Origin: Mercurialis annua
Taxonomy: Eukaryota > Streptophyta > Magnoliopsida > Malpighiales > Euphorbiaceae
Length of the DNA: 64,000 bases
Assembly (NCBI RefSeq): GCF_937616625.2
Contig: NC_065576.1
Span: 31,646,628 to 31,710,627, forward strand
Direction of reading: 5' to 3'
Shown here: piece by piece, positions 1 through 31,033 of the stretch
Layout of the letters: each line of letters begins with the position of its first letter
Numbering within the stretch: position 1 is the stretch's first letter
Notes under the pieces: model-generated
Databases searched by the model: none
Told to the model about the DNA's origin: nothing
The model's input: only the letters and a program-made list of their open reading frames with translations
Position numbers and translations under genes: made by a program

Positions 1-1691
1 ACCATAAAAGCTGCAATAAAGATAGTCTATGTCACCTTGCTTTTGCAGACGACCTTTTCCTGTTTAGCAATGGAGATGTCCACTCAGTCTCTATTCTGAA
101 AAACACTCTTAGTGAGTTCTCTAAAGTATCAGGTTTGTTCCCTAATCTGAATAAAAGTTTTGTTTACTTCAGTGGCAGTAATGGGAATATTAAGGATAGT
201 ATTTTGAATATTTTGGGGTTCAAAGAGGGCTCTCTGCCTGTTAAATACCTTGGCTTGCCTTTAATGTCATCTAAGCTTTCTAAAGATATGTGTAAGGAGC
301 TGATTGATAGAATTGCTAGCAGAATTAGTTCCTGGGCTTCTAAGTGTCTATCTTATGCGGGTAGACTTCAACTGATAAAGGCTGTTCTCCTTAGCATGCA
401 TGTTTACTGGTGTGCTGTGTTTATGCTTCCTAAATCTGTGATCAAGGGAGTGGAAGAAAAATGCAGGAAGTTTCTGTGGCATGGGAATAATGTAAAAAAA
501 GGTAGTCCTGTGAGATGGGAAACAGTTTGCACCAGTAAGAGGAGTGGGGGGCTGGGGATTAAGTCAGTGTATTTGTGGAATGTAGCTGCTGTGTCAAAAA
601 ATATCTGGAATGTAGTCTCCTTTAAGCCCTCTCTATGGGCTAATTGGGTCATCACTAACAAGCTAAGGCTGTCCAGTTTCTGGGGGATAGCTAAACCCCT
701 AGATAGTTCATGGAGCTGGAGAAACCTGCTAAAGATAAGACCCCTAATAGCCTCTTTATTTGAGTATAAGCTGGGTAATGGCAACAAGTTTTTCTTCTGG
801 GGGGATCCTTGGGTGAATGGGAAGTCTATTACTGAGAGATTTCCTGGTATTAACATCAAAGAGTCTGAGATAAAGAAATCTGTTAAAGTGTCCAGTTTAT
901 GGAGGAATGATAGATGGGTCTTACCTGATCCAGTAGATGACATCACTAATAATGCCTGGGAGTATATAAGGGACAACATCAGAGTGAGAAATAACTTTGA
1001 AGATCAAGTTAGCAGCAAAGCAAAAAAAGATGGAAAATTCAGCATTAAAAGTTTCTGGCAGAGTCTGGATCCAGAAGGTGATAGAGTAAGATGGGGAAAG
1101 TTTATTTGGGCTTCAGGAAACATTCCCAGGTATTCATTTATAACTTGGATGACTCTGATTGGTAGAATGATTACTAAAGACAAACTGAAGAATTGGAATG
1201 TTATTAATGATGATATGTGTAACCTGTGCAACTCAGATGTTGAAAATAGGAACCATCTCTTCTTCGATTGCAGTTTTTCTAATGGTATTTGGAGAAAAGT
1301 TCTGGATAGCCTGGGTATTAACAGAGGAATTATGCATTGGAATAGAGAGGTCAGCTTCTTCTCCAGGAGGGCTACTGGTAGATCTAATGAAGCTAGAAGA
1401 AGGAGAACAGCTTTTACAGCAACTATCTACTTCATTTGGAGGGCAAGGAATGATTTGATATTCAACTCAAAAAGAACAAGAGCTGAGGATTGCACTAGAA
1501 AAATCCTTGATTGTATTTATTAGAGTCCTGTTCTTTTGATCTCAGCTTTTGGCCTTTTCCTGAGTTAGTGTTTTTTTTTTTGCTGCGGTAGTCAGCTCTG
1601 TTTTTTTGTTGCTTGTATCAGCTTTGCTGAACTGTTTTTTGGGGTTTATAGCAAGCTTTGCTCTTTTTGGTGCTTTTGCCAAAAAAAAAAA
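1..1691 (+). mobile_element. LINE (non-LTR retrotransposon), 5'-truncated by the window edge
   Basis: The open frame enters from the left edge and encodes the end of a LINE reverse transcriptase. The stop is followed by a roughly 160-base T/G-rich 3' UTR that finishes in a run of 11 A at 1681-1691, as expected for a LINE inserted by target-primed reverse transcription. The 5' part and the 5' target duplication lie outside the window, so insertion ends cannot be confirmed. Confidence 0.88.
3..1523 (+). CDS. LINE reverse transcriptase, C-terminal part with zf-RVT domain (partial)
   Basis: The frame is open from base 3 to the TAG at 1521-1523. Bases 42-53 read F-A-D-D, the catalytic reverse transcriptase motif (one of the metal-binding aspartate pairs). 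After it comes the RT thumb region, containing the K-Y-L-G-L-P motif typical of plant LINEs. The last 150 residues hold a zf-RVT domain: a W-x-K-F-I-W stretch followed by C-N-L-C and H-L-F-F-D-C, spaced as in plant LINE ORF2. About 500 residues of this part are present; a full ORF2 is about 1200-1400 residues, so endonuclease and fingers/palm are upstream of the window. No internal stops are seen, so the copy may be fairly young. Shorter antisense frames at 404-979 and 1004-1231 are shadows. Confidence 0.92.
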   Translation, partial: HKSCNKDSLCHLAFADDLFLFSNGDVHSVSILKNTLSEFSKVSGLFPNLNKSFVYFSGSNGNIKDSILNILGFKEGSLPVKYLGLPLMSSKLSKDMCKELIDRIASRISSWASKCLSYAGRLQLIKAVLLSMHVYWCAVFMLPKSVIKGVEEKCRKFLWHGNNVKKGSPVRWETVCTSKRSGGLGIKSVYLWNVAAVSKNIWNVVSFKPSLWANWVITNKLRLSSFWGIAKPLDSSWSWRNLLKIRPLIASLFEYKLGNGNKFFFWGDPWVNGKSITERFPGINIKESEIKKSVKVSSLWRNDRWVLPDPVDDITNNAWEYIRDNIRVRNNFEDQVSSKAKKDGKFSIKSFWQSLDPEGDRVRWGKFIWASGNIPRYSFITWMTLIGRMITKDKLKNWNVINDDMCNLCNSDVENRNHLFFDCSFSNGIWRKVLDSLGINRGIMHWNREVSFFSRRATGRSNEARRRRTAFTATIYFIWRARNDLIFNSKRTRAEDCTRKILDCIY

Positions 1692-2260
1692 TGTTATGGA
1701 ATTATTTATTTAAAATAGAATTCTTTTTATATATAACTATTACTATTAAATTAGTTAATTGCTACAAAAATATTTTTTAATCTAACAAAAACTCTAAGAA
1801 ATTTAATAACAATTATACATAAAACATATTGATACAATTGTAATAAATTTAATTTAATTTATATTATAAATCATAAATTAATATTATTTATATTGATTAA
1901 TTTATTAATAAATATTGTCAATTCACGTTACGAGCCACGTGCATAGCACGAACTGCGAAACTAGTTTAATATAAAAAGTCGCACTCCATTGTTGATGTTC
2001 TTAGTATGTAAAGATTTAAAAGTAGTAATAAAAAATAAATATTTAATTAAAATAAAAAATAGTAATAAAAAAATAAATATTTGATAAAAACAGTATTTCA
2101 TATAAAAATCAATAAATTTTGGTGATTGCCATGAAAAATAAATGTAATATATTCGATTTAATGTGATTTGGTGATATAAAAAAAATATATAAAAACTAAT
2201 AAATTTTGTTGGTATTTTGAATAATTTTATCAAAATTCACGGTTTCATGATTTTACATAA

Positions 2261-2261
<1 letters not shown>
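1692..2261. other. AT-rich intergenic region with a Helitron-like palindromic end
   Basis: No gene is visible. Around 1930-1965 there is a GC-richer imperfect palindrome (CACGTGCATAGCACG) followed by CTAGTTTAATAT. The same kind of ACTAGT-plus-palindrome signature recurs near 23175 and 24025. Such signatures are common near the 5' ends of plant Helitrons, but no CTRR end with hairpin was located, so the assignment is weak. Confidence 0.3.
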
Positions 2262-2294
<33 letters not shown>

Positions 2295-2304
2295 CTTCTT
2301 CTTC
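2262..2304. repeat. (CTG)10 followed by (CTT)4 microsatellite
   Basis: CTG is repeated about ten times (2262-2292) and runs directly into CTT repeats and a pyrimidine-rich tract. It lies about 500 bases upstream of the helicase start codon, in its promoter or 5' leader. On the opposite strand it is a CAG repeat. Length polymorphism is likely, but no function can be read from the sequence. Confidence 0.9.
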
Positions 2305-2797
2305 TTTTTCTTTAGAAGAACAAATTGAAATAGCATCCTGCTTCAAATCTTTTACACTTACACACAGCTCCTAAAACTGTCTTGTTACGGCTAACAAAAC
2401 CAAAGCCATTGTCGTCTCTAAAGAGGTTTAGGATTTTCCACTCTCTCTCTATATCAAACTTTCATCTCAAGCTGTTTGTGTTTTAAATGTTTATTTGAAA
2501 TTCCATCTCCAATTGATCCCTACACTTTTTTCTACTTGATTCAATTTCTGTTTGTTTTAATCAACATTTGTTATTAATCTTCCAATGATTTCTATTTCCT
2601 ACCCAATTTCAACCCTAATTTGTATTGCAATTTTGTTCGCTCTGCATATTTTCATATTCACTACCAACTTTTAACTGGGATTAGGGTTTCTCTGTATGCT
2701 TCAATTTGTTAATTTTTTGTTTTCACTTCGCTGCTCTTCATATGCAATGTTTACCATTTGATTGTTATTTTCTATCAATTTTTCAGTGCAGAGAACA
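2305..2797 (+). promoter_or_regulatory. Promoter / 5' leader of the DEAH helicase gene, probably with a leader intron
   Basis: The stretch is rich in C/T (CTCTCTCTCTATATC near 2445), as in many plant core promoters and leaders. TTTTTCAG ending at 2786 is a good 3' splice site only 11 bases before the chosen ATG at 2798, which suggests a leader intron. A possible donor, AG/GTTTAG, lies near 2430. I cannot fix the transcription start or identify a TATA box with confidence. Confidence 0.45.
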
Positions 2798-22435
<19,638 letters not shown>

Positions 22436-23150
22436 CAGCCAAGTATATGAACAACATTCTTAATCCAAGGAGGAGAGAATTGTATATACAATTTTGTAAT
22501 ATGGAGTAAATACTTATATTAACAAGTAGAGACATAAGACGTATTGTCATGTCCGAAGCCAGTTTTCAAGAAATTGTTCGCTTTTTTTAGTAAAAGCTGC
22601 ATTGGCAAAGGGAAACAGCTGTAAAACTTCAACTTTGTAGTATTATCCAATGATTAGTGCTTATTATTGCATTGTAATCATTCTAACAGTAATTTCAGCA
22701 GAATAGAACTTCTGATCAGTGACCAATTGCCAAGTTATTTCCTTATTACGAGGAAATGAATTTTAACACTGTTATTTTCTTATGAATTGCAGGTGCATGC
22801 GCTTAAATATCAAGCATTCTCTATGGTATTTTCGATTTTCACATAGCTCAACTCTTATACGTAATCTATGTGGCAGATCTCGCAGCTTATTTCCGTACAT
22901 GATTTGATGATATCCCAGTACATGGGGCTGGTATAGAACCGGTCGTGGTACTGAGCAGGTCTTATAATGTTCTTCAAATTGAGGGGCTTGTGCAAATCGA
23001 ATCGAATTCGATAAATTGGATTGGTAATTTAGTCTGGCTTTGTGTGATATTATAAGAAGTTAAATTTGTCCCTTAGGTTTTAAAAGTAGAATAAATTTCA
23101 GTAGATTTTAGTGCAAATTCAACTGAAAATATTGAAGTGAATCAAAAAAC
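22436..23150 (+). other. 3' UTR and flank of the helicase gene
   Basis: After the TGA at 22433-22435 the sequence contains AT-rich words (TTGTATATACAATTTTGTAATATGG near 22475-22506 and AGTAAA) that could serve as plant far-upstream and near-upstream polyadenylation elements. There is no canonical AATAAA close by. I cannot locate the cleavage site. I see no other gene up to 23150. Confidence 0.4.
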
Positions 23151-23279
23151 TTAATTGAACCAGAATATTTAAAACTAGTCGTAAGTCCTGCGTATTTAAG
23201 AGGAACTAAATTAATAATTTATGTAAATAACAAACTTATTTAAAAACATATATAAAAAATTCATAATATGTAGACTAAT

Positions 23280-23880
23280 AAAATAAAATAATAATGTATT
23301 TTAATATTAATAATAAATTATATAAAATATTGATGATTTTTAATATTAATACCTTTTAATGATAATTTTTATATTAAGTAAAAATCAAATAAAGTTTAAT
23401 ATTAAAAATTAAAAAATAAATGAATATTTTGTATAAAATGTGAATTTGTAAAAATTTTAGATTAATTTTATTTTTAAAAATTAGTATCCAATAAATAAAT
23501 AATTTATAGACATTAGAAGTTAATATATATTAGAACATATGTGTAGACATTAAAAGTTTAATATAGATTAAAACACTCATTAAAATAAATATAAATTAAA
23601 TAAGTGATTTCCAAAATATTAACTATTTCTAATGTTAATACTCTTTTTTAATAATAACTTCTATATTTGGTAAAAATACAAAATAAACTATAAAGTTAAA
23701 ATAATAAAAAATAAATAACATTTTATATAAAATGTGAGCTTGTCCATATTCTATATTAATTCTATTTTATAAAAATTAATATTCAATAAAATAAATGAAT
23801 AATAGAGATTAGAAGTTAATATATATTAGAATATTATGATGTGTAGATATTAGAGGTTAATATAAATTAGAACACTCATT
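23280..23880. repeat. AT-rich 295-bp tandem duplication (family also at 48.5-50.2 kb)
   Basis: Two diverged units repeat the order TATAAAATGTGA, a long AT stretch, then AGAAGTTAATATATATTAGAA with a period close to 295. Related copies lie at 48560-48827 and 49740-50190. The block is bordered on both sides (23175 and 24025) by AACTAGTCG-AAGTCC words, so it may be the interior of an old Helitron or similar element. Confidence 0.6.
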
Positions 23881-24594
23881 AAAATAAAATATAATTTAAA
23901 TAAGTGATTTAAAAAAAGTGGAAACTAATGAGAATGCTTTATTTGATGAAAAATAATGAGAAAATTCTATTTGCTGAGAATGAATGAAAAAACTTCATTG
24001 GTTCTCTAAATTATATACGAACTAGTCGGAAGTCCGCAGATTTGCGTGGAATTAAGTTTATATATAATTTGAAGTATGATGAAATTAAATAAATAATAAT
24101 ATAAGTAGTTTTTGAAAATCTGTAGTTCGTGAACTAATAAAATAAAATTAAAATGGAATCTAATAATCTTAGTTTTTAATTGTTTTCAAATGGTGAATAT
24201 CAATGACATTTTTTTTGCATTTAATATTTCTAAATATTTCTTGTGCTGAATTTTTTTCTTCTTTCCAACGACTTTCTTTGTTTTCTTGTATATTTATCAA
24301 TGTTTTGAAAAGCGGACCGGACCGGCTGATTAGACCGGGTTAACCGGAAACCGGCTATGTGTCCAATCCGGTTATGTATAAAAGTCAAAGAGTAAAAAAA
24401 TCTGTCAAAACTCTGGACAGACCAATAAAATCCGGTTATTTATAAAAACCAGTAAAATTCGATTTTTGAAAATATGTCCAGAAATGTATTTTGTTCCGGA
24501 AAAAGGACGTGGTCCCTCTCTTATTTATATCTATTTTTCACTCTCATTTTTACTTGCATGTGTGGTCCCATCAAATTCTCTTTCATCTCATTTA

Positions 24595-26008
24595 TGAGTG
24601 TTTATCCCACACAACGGATGTGCCACGTTATTTTTACAACAAGCCAATAAGACTCTGCGATAGGAAATCTTTATTTATTGCTTATTTTTGCACATGGCTA
24701 ACGCCTCATTGGTTTGTTGCATGAATGACGTGGCGCAACCGTTGCGTTCAATAGCGGAACCAGATTTTTTTTAAGAGGGTCGAAATTTCACACAAAAATA
24801 CAAAAGTAATGAAAAAAAATTATTTCATTCACCAAATCAATTCATCAAATTATATAAAAAAGAAACTGTAACGCCTAAAGTAGAATATTGATTGTAGTTT
24901 TTTTTATCATAAAACTCAAATTTGAACATTTTTAATATTTTGTGCCAATTCAGAGGGGTTAAATGACCCTTTTTGCTAACATTATGGTATATAGCTCTTG
25001 CCAAAGAAGAATACTACGTTTTTTTACTAACATTATATATATGTGATCAATTCAATTGGGTCCTGGATTGCCTACACATTCAATTTATCAAATTATGACA
25101 ATCATCAATTTAATCAATCACAACCAAACTAATTTATCAAATTATGGTAATCATCAATTTAATTCACCAAATGAATTCATCAATTATGACAAAAAATTAT
25201 TAATTTATAAAATATTTGGCAACCAAATCAATTTATTTATATACAAATTAAAAAATAAAAAATAATTCATCCATGATTTATCATCAACACACTAAAGTAA
25301 ATTAACAATTAATATTAAAAATTAACAAAAATTATATACTAATTTGTTGAGTTTTTGTCTAGTTCACCACTTTTTTACATTACTAATCCAATATATATAT
25401 GACCTAAAAGATATAATTAAAGATTATTGTTAGATAATAAAATAAAATAAATTAATTATTGTAAAAATAAAAAAACTAAGTTAAAATAAAAAAAATACAA
25501 TACTTTTGATTATTGAGTAGAAATAATGATGGGTTTAGAAATTAAATGGTATTGGGTGATTAATTTAATGAATGAGATTCAATTTATGATTTAAAATTTG
25601 GATACTTTCCTTTAATGCAAAGAATTATCTAAGAAAAATAAAAGAAAAATGAAAAATAAATAAAAAATGAAAAATAAATAAAAAATGATATATGTGAACA
25701 ATAGAAATTGAACGAAAGACCTTTTTTAAGAAAAGATGAAGCCTTCAACCACCGAGCCAAATTGGCTTTTGCTATTAATTATTACATAAACGTATATATA
25801 TACAAGTGAAGCCTGGGCTATTGAAAGATGGCGGCCAGCGTACTGCATTCTGCAACCTGCAAATCAGCAATTTTCATCCGCATGTGACCTCAAGTCTGGA
25901 GATCAAAAGGAAGACGAGGACCAGTGGAGTAGCACCGGTTCCTCGATTTTCACCGGCGACCTGACCCTCCCGTAGTCCCGTCACCGGTTGCGTTGTATAA
26001 TTATTCCT
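24595..26008 (+). mobile_element. MITE-like repeat, interrupted; inverted copy at 46291-46465
   Basis: The parts 24595-24748 and 25995-26008 together correspond, in opposite orientation, to 46291-46465. Near-terminal inverted words CAACGGATGTGCCACGTTAT and (inverse) ATGACGTGGCGCAACCGTTG indicate an approximately 165-bp MITE. It is nested inside the hAT at 24298 and interrupted by the insert at 24749. Confidence 0.65.
24749..25986. mobile_element. hAT-type insertion nested in the MITE
   Basis: A perfect 8-bp duplication GTTGCGTT (24741-24748, 25987-25994) brackets this 1238-bp segment. Its left end CAATAGCGGAACCAG belongs to the same end class as the hAT at 41197; the right end (inverse CGGTGACGGGACTAC) is only a partial match. 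The interior is AT-rich with no ORF of note. Removing it restores the MITE sequence seen at 46.3 kb, which supports the boundaries. A tRNA-like stretch on the minus strand near 25690-25775 (box A-like TGGCTCGGTGG) may be a SINE remnant. Confidence 0.75.
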
Positions 26009-26961
26009 TATTTATATGTGTGGTCCTCCAAACATACACTTTTTTTCTCTTATAAAAATTATACAACACTATTATTTATTTAATTTTATCATTATTTTCT
26101 CCTCTTTTAAAAAATGTATCATTATTTTATAATCAATTATAATTATAGTTCACATATTTAATAATTAATTTTATTTAAATATAGTTATTATATTCTTTTA
26201 TTATTAAGTTTTGTTTAATAATTAATTTTATTTGAATATAATTATTGTATCTTTTATTTATAACTTTCAATACTAATAATTCTTATTCATTAAAATAAAA
26301 TAATCATTTTTTCATATAAATAATTATTTTATACTCTTAGAAAGTGCTCATTTACAATAATAGCTTACAAATAAAATTTACAAATATATAAATTTAATAT
26401 TTTATTATATTTTTTATTTATGATATTATATATGTTTTATTTAAATAATTAATATTTATTAAAAATTAAAAAATTCGATCCAATCCGGTTGGACCGGTAG
26501 AACCATGAACCCCCAACGATGCCGGTTCGCTTTCCAGTCCGGTTTTAAAAACATTGATATTTATTGAAAACTACTTTATAATGAAATGCGTATTGGATGT
26601 CGTATTTACTATTTTAAAAATTGATAAGTAGTACACAAATTTAATGAGCATATCCAAGTACTAACATATTTTCAGCATTATTAAGTTTAAAACGACCACA
26701 ATATAGTATTAAAAATTAATACAAATATTATATTTGATAGTCGGAAATTTTGATTAATTGTCACTCTATTCTTGTAATTCTGATTTTAGTTATCTTGTTC
26801 TTTAATGTCACGACCCGATTTCCACCCTAAACCATGTCATGAACGGCGCTAGGGAATGGGAATGGTTGATCCAAAAACCCATAGCAAGCCTAGAACCTCT
26901 AGAAATGTTTTGCAAATATTAATACAGGATCGTACCTCGCGTACGATCCGTTTTCAGAAAA

Positions 26962-27341
26962 CACTACTAAAAAACAGCCGATTAGCGACGAATTTTTGCG
27001 ACGGATTTCAAATCCGTTGCTAAAATCAAATTTAGCGACGGATTTAGCGACAGATTTCGAATTCGTCGCTAAATCCAAAAGAAAATTGGCGGGATTCGTC
27101 CCGTCACTTTTAGCGACAGATTTTTTTAAATAAGTAATTATTTTTAAATAAGTAATTATTTTTTTATTTTTTAAAATTAGCGACGGATTTAAATCATTGC
27201 TAATTTTTTTTATTCCGTCGCAAATATTTTTTAAATCGGTCGCTATTTAGTTAGTGACCAGCGCTAAACTCGTTTAGGTCACCTAATTTAGCCATTTAGC
27301 GACGGAAAAATCCGTCGCTAAATGGCTGTTTTTTAGTAGTG
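26962..27341. mobile_element. CACTA (En/Spm-type) MITE, 380 bp
   Basis: Ends CACTACTAAAAAACAGCC and the exact inverse GGCTGTTTTTTAGTAGTG, with a 3-bp AAA duplication (26959-26961, 27342-27344), are diagnostic of CACTA elements. Inside, TAGCGACGGA-type units recur in both orientations, the sub-terminal repeats that CACTA transposase binds. There is no coding capacity. Confidence 0.95.
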
Positions 27342-29091
27342 AAACACTGTTAAAACCGTTCTCGTTTAATGGACACACGTTTATGAAATATACATATAAG
27401 CGAAAACTGGTTTTCAGAAGCACGGGTTTGATAACCGCATTATCTCAGCCCTCGCTTCCTTCTGAAAACCTGGCGTGGTAAGCACTGGAAATTAGGGACT
27501 TATCTCTCGCTTGCCTTAACATATAGGCAGCCTTGTTCCAAACCACACGCCACTGTTAATATGTTTAATAAAATAATGCAGACACCTTTGTGTCTTGCAA
27601 CGGTGGTATTAAACATATTAAAATACACAGCGGACCGGTTACACATAGCCGGCGTATATAAAACATATTGTTTTGGTCACACCCAAAAACACACGAGGCC
27701 GAGTTGGTAACTATAGACAATATGACACTAAGCAGCCACCCGAAAGGTATTTACACACGTGCACTAGATCCTATCAGAGTATCCAAACAGCGGACTAGTG
27801 GCACAACTGTTGGCATATCAAGCTTATACTATTGCAGCATACTAAGAGTACAAAACCTTATATACAATACTCAAAAGAAGAGCTTCCCCGAAGCAGGAAT
27901 GTGGAAGCTCGACTGAACTCAAAGCTCATCGCCTGAAAATGGGAAACAATAACGGGGTTAGAAATATAAATATTTCTCAGTGAGTAAACAGTTTACAGAT
28001 AAATACCAAAATCGCATCATATATATAAAACAGTCATATATATATAAAATATTACCAATTCGTCTATCCATATGAAACCCTAGTTCACAAATGTCCAAGC
28101 AGACATACTCACATTACGAGCTTATGTACAACAAACTAAGGACTGTGAACTTAGTCACTGCCGTCCACTTCTGTATCTCTGGTACCTGTACCGTAATCAT
28201 GAAACTGCCATCGCAGTTTTTCCCGCGACTGTAACCGTATTACTGTCATCTTAAGGTTTATCTGTTAAGACAGGGCATTCACGTTTCCAATGACTTAACA
28301 CGACACACATACCTTTATACCTCGACAGAAGTACATCGAGAATTGGTGTCGGTGATCACACAACCTTATTGCCAAATTGGTAGCTCGTTCCAATGGATCT
28401 CTCTTGGCTAGTTTATATTACTGAGATTATGTAATTAAAACAGTTGAATACTGATATTCAAAAGTAAATAAGTAAACTCACAACACTGCTAAATTACTAT
28501 TTAGCCTCGTTGTATGTGTGACAGACTCCCCTGAGTCCTGCTCTGACTGCTTGGTCAGGTCAAATACACTAAACCGACAAGACAAATACATTAATACTTA
28601 TCTCAAGTATAAACATCTAGGTATGAGAACCTAGATTTAAACTAACATGCAATTCACATAACACCTAGAACTTATGGTCTCGTTCTTAAAAAAAACAATT
28701 TAAACCGTTTTCACCTCGAGAAAATGGTTAAACTTCACTCTAGAAGTCCTTTTAGGTATAGCAATACATAATAAAATCATTTAATAGTATCGACTTGATT
28801 GCGAAAACAATTAACAGTCGTATACTAATCATTTAGCAAAATCGATTGCTAAATCTTTTAAACCGGTTAAACATCGACTTTAACTCTTTTGAATTCCTTT
28901 TTAAACGTTTAAATTTACTTTTAAAATCTCATGTTAGAAGTTATTTAAGTTTAGGTTTAAAACATTTCTTTAAAATGTTTTAAGTTCGGTTGGAAAACAC
29001 GTCGATTTACTAATCGAAAACATTTCAAAATCGCCCCTCGAAAGTCCGACGAATAGGTCCGAAAAAGTCCCTCCCCGTTTTCGTCTGAATT

Positions 29092-29228
29092 GTTGTGCAA
29101 GGCACAACAGGTAGCTGCACGGTGGTACAACAACAATGCTGCATGTGCGTGTAGCAATCATGTTGCACGTTCGTGCAGCCTCTTTTGCTACACGTTCGTG
29201 TAGCTCATGGCTGCAGACTCGTGCAGCC
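29092..29228. repeat. Cluster of four short perfect hairpins in LTR C
   Basis: Hairpins: GTTGTGC-AAG-GCACAAC (29092-29108), TGCACG-TT-CGTGCA (29164-29177), GCTACACG-TT-CGTGTAGC (29187-29204), GGCTGCA-6 nt-TGCAGCC (29209-29228). Their stems differ from each other in sequence. Corresponding clusters occupy the same place in LTRs at 35153 and 59117, next to shared downstream sequence (GACATGCT/GACGTGCT). Confidence 0.85.
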
Positions 29229-29829
29229 GTGTTTCCAGCCCTCGAAACACAATTTTCGGGGCTTTCCGACGTGCTCGAAACACCGGGAACGCTGCAAACG
29301 TGTAATTCAACATCCAAAACCACATATACACAATCCAAACTCAATTCGAACGTTTAAATCAATCGTTCGATTCGTTAAACGTTTAAAAACGAATATATAT
29401 TCAAAATATATCAAAATAAACGTTTAATACGGGTTTAGTACCTTGATTACTTGAGCGACCATCAAAAAAACGGAGTTAGAATCGAGAAACGATCAAAACG
29501 GATCGAAACCCTAATTTCCATCGCGTCTCTGAAGCTAAGTAGCTCTCTGCTTCAGTTTAAAATGAAGAAATGGTTGCTGTGACCATTTTTAATTCATAAC
29601 TTTAAAATATATATAGTTAATGGTTAAAGTGCCATTTAGTACTAGCTCAATCATGCACTTTAAAGCAACTTCTTTATTAGTCGTCCGTAGCTCAAACGAA
29701 AACGACTTCCGAATTTCGTGAAACTTTACCCAAAAATCTAATAAAATATCAAATGAATAAAAATATAATTTTTATTCTCATCTGACTTATATTTTATTTT
29801 TAATAAATCATTTTCAATTTATTAGGTCT

Positions 29830-30438
29830 TGATGGAGTCGGACTTCTGACCCGGTTGAATGACCTGCAAAACAGAGTAGAAGCTAACCGAACGGTATTTG
29901 TTCGATTAACTCTTCGATGCTAATGTCAGTATTGAGCTTAGCAGAGTTTTTTGTGTATATATTGTAGTTGTGTGTTTAGGCATATCTCAAGTTCCTTTTA
30001 TAGTAGATGATTGTATACCTTGTAGAGTTGTAAGAGGAAGGTGAGTCCTATTTTGTAGGGGTTGATCCTGATTAGGAGTGATATTCCTTATTCAGACATG
30101 ATTCCTATTTAAAAACGTCTTTCTAAATAGTTTCGTCTTTCTAAGTTAGAAGTTATCTTCCTAAGTTGGAGTTTGTATCCAAATAGGAAAGGTACTTGGG
30201 AATATTCAGTAGACTGGTAATCTGTTAGAATCCCAGGGTCGACACGCTTTGTCCGAGTCCTCAGGGATTCGGTATTCTTCCAGTTAGATGTGATTTTCCA
30301 GTCGAGGTGGATCCTATGGATTCGGCCGCTTGCTTCGTCTGGTTTGGCCCTTTGGGCGAGAGTCCGATATTTCCTATGAGGATGGATCTCCTGTGACTCG
30401 GCTCCATTGTGCTTTAAGATGGGATTTGGTATCCATCA
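29830..30438 (-). repeat. 3' LTR of the Tat-type element
   Basis: Starts TGATGGAGTCGG and ends GGTATCCATCA on the + strand, and matches 39670-40269 over its whole length with scattered substitutions and small indels. The divergence means the insertion is not recent. Confidence 0.92.
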
Positions 30439-31033
30439 TTAGCCCCCACGCAAGTGAGCTGAAGTCTTGGTATTTATGTCTTGGTAAATTTTAGCTCTTT
30501 TGGAAGTGAGTCGTTTTATATTATGGCGAGTCGTTTTGCTTATCCAGCAAGATTTCTACTTTTCTTCTCTCTGCCATGGTCGCTCCTCGACGATCTGTGG
30601 TTATCTGATGGGAGACAAGTGTCTCGCTTTTATGACATTTGTCACTCATTCGACGCGACCCTAATGGTTCCGTCTTTTTGACTTCCTGATCCCCAACTTC
30701 TGGGTATAAATATTCATTTTTACACTTTTCCTCTTTTACTTCTGTTTTTCTTCAGAAAAATTCCAGACTTCTTTAAGCAGTTTATTCTCTTTGTCATGTT
30801 AATCTCTTTCAAGTTTTCTCATTTCAAGGTTGCTCCATATCTTTCCTTTGATCCTGCCTATTTGATTTCAAGGTATTGTGTTTTCCTTTTACTCCTGTAA
30901 TCTACTGTTTTTGATATCTGGGTTTGGGTTGTTGCTGTTCTTCGTGTTCTTCCCATTTCTTAGTTTTTCCTTCTTTTTATCTTTTAAATTCGAAATTTCG
31001 TTATTCCTCGTTTCTCCCCTATTTTAATTTGAA

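Larger units (their letters stand above)
24298..26556. mobile_element. Non-autonomous hAT element with CCGG-rich ends (contains nested elements)
   Basis: The left end CAATGTTTTGAAAAGCGGAC and the inverse of the right end (GTCCGGTTTTAAAAACATTG) form terminal inverted repeats rich in CCGGTT words. The 8-bp target duplication ATATTTAT is perfect (24290-24297 and 26557-26564), diagnostic of hAT. There is no transposase. The 2.26-kb length is mostly due to a MITE-like unit (24595-26008) that is itself split by another hAT-type insert (24749-25986). Confidence 0.9.

Noticed and set aside
404..979. 191-codon antisense ORF in the LINE
   Set aside because: It is a shadow of the real RT frame on the other strand.
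25690..25775. Minus-strand SINE (TGGCTCGGTGG box A-like)
   Set aside because: Box B is weak, and no tail or target duplication is visible.
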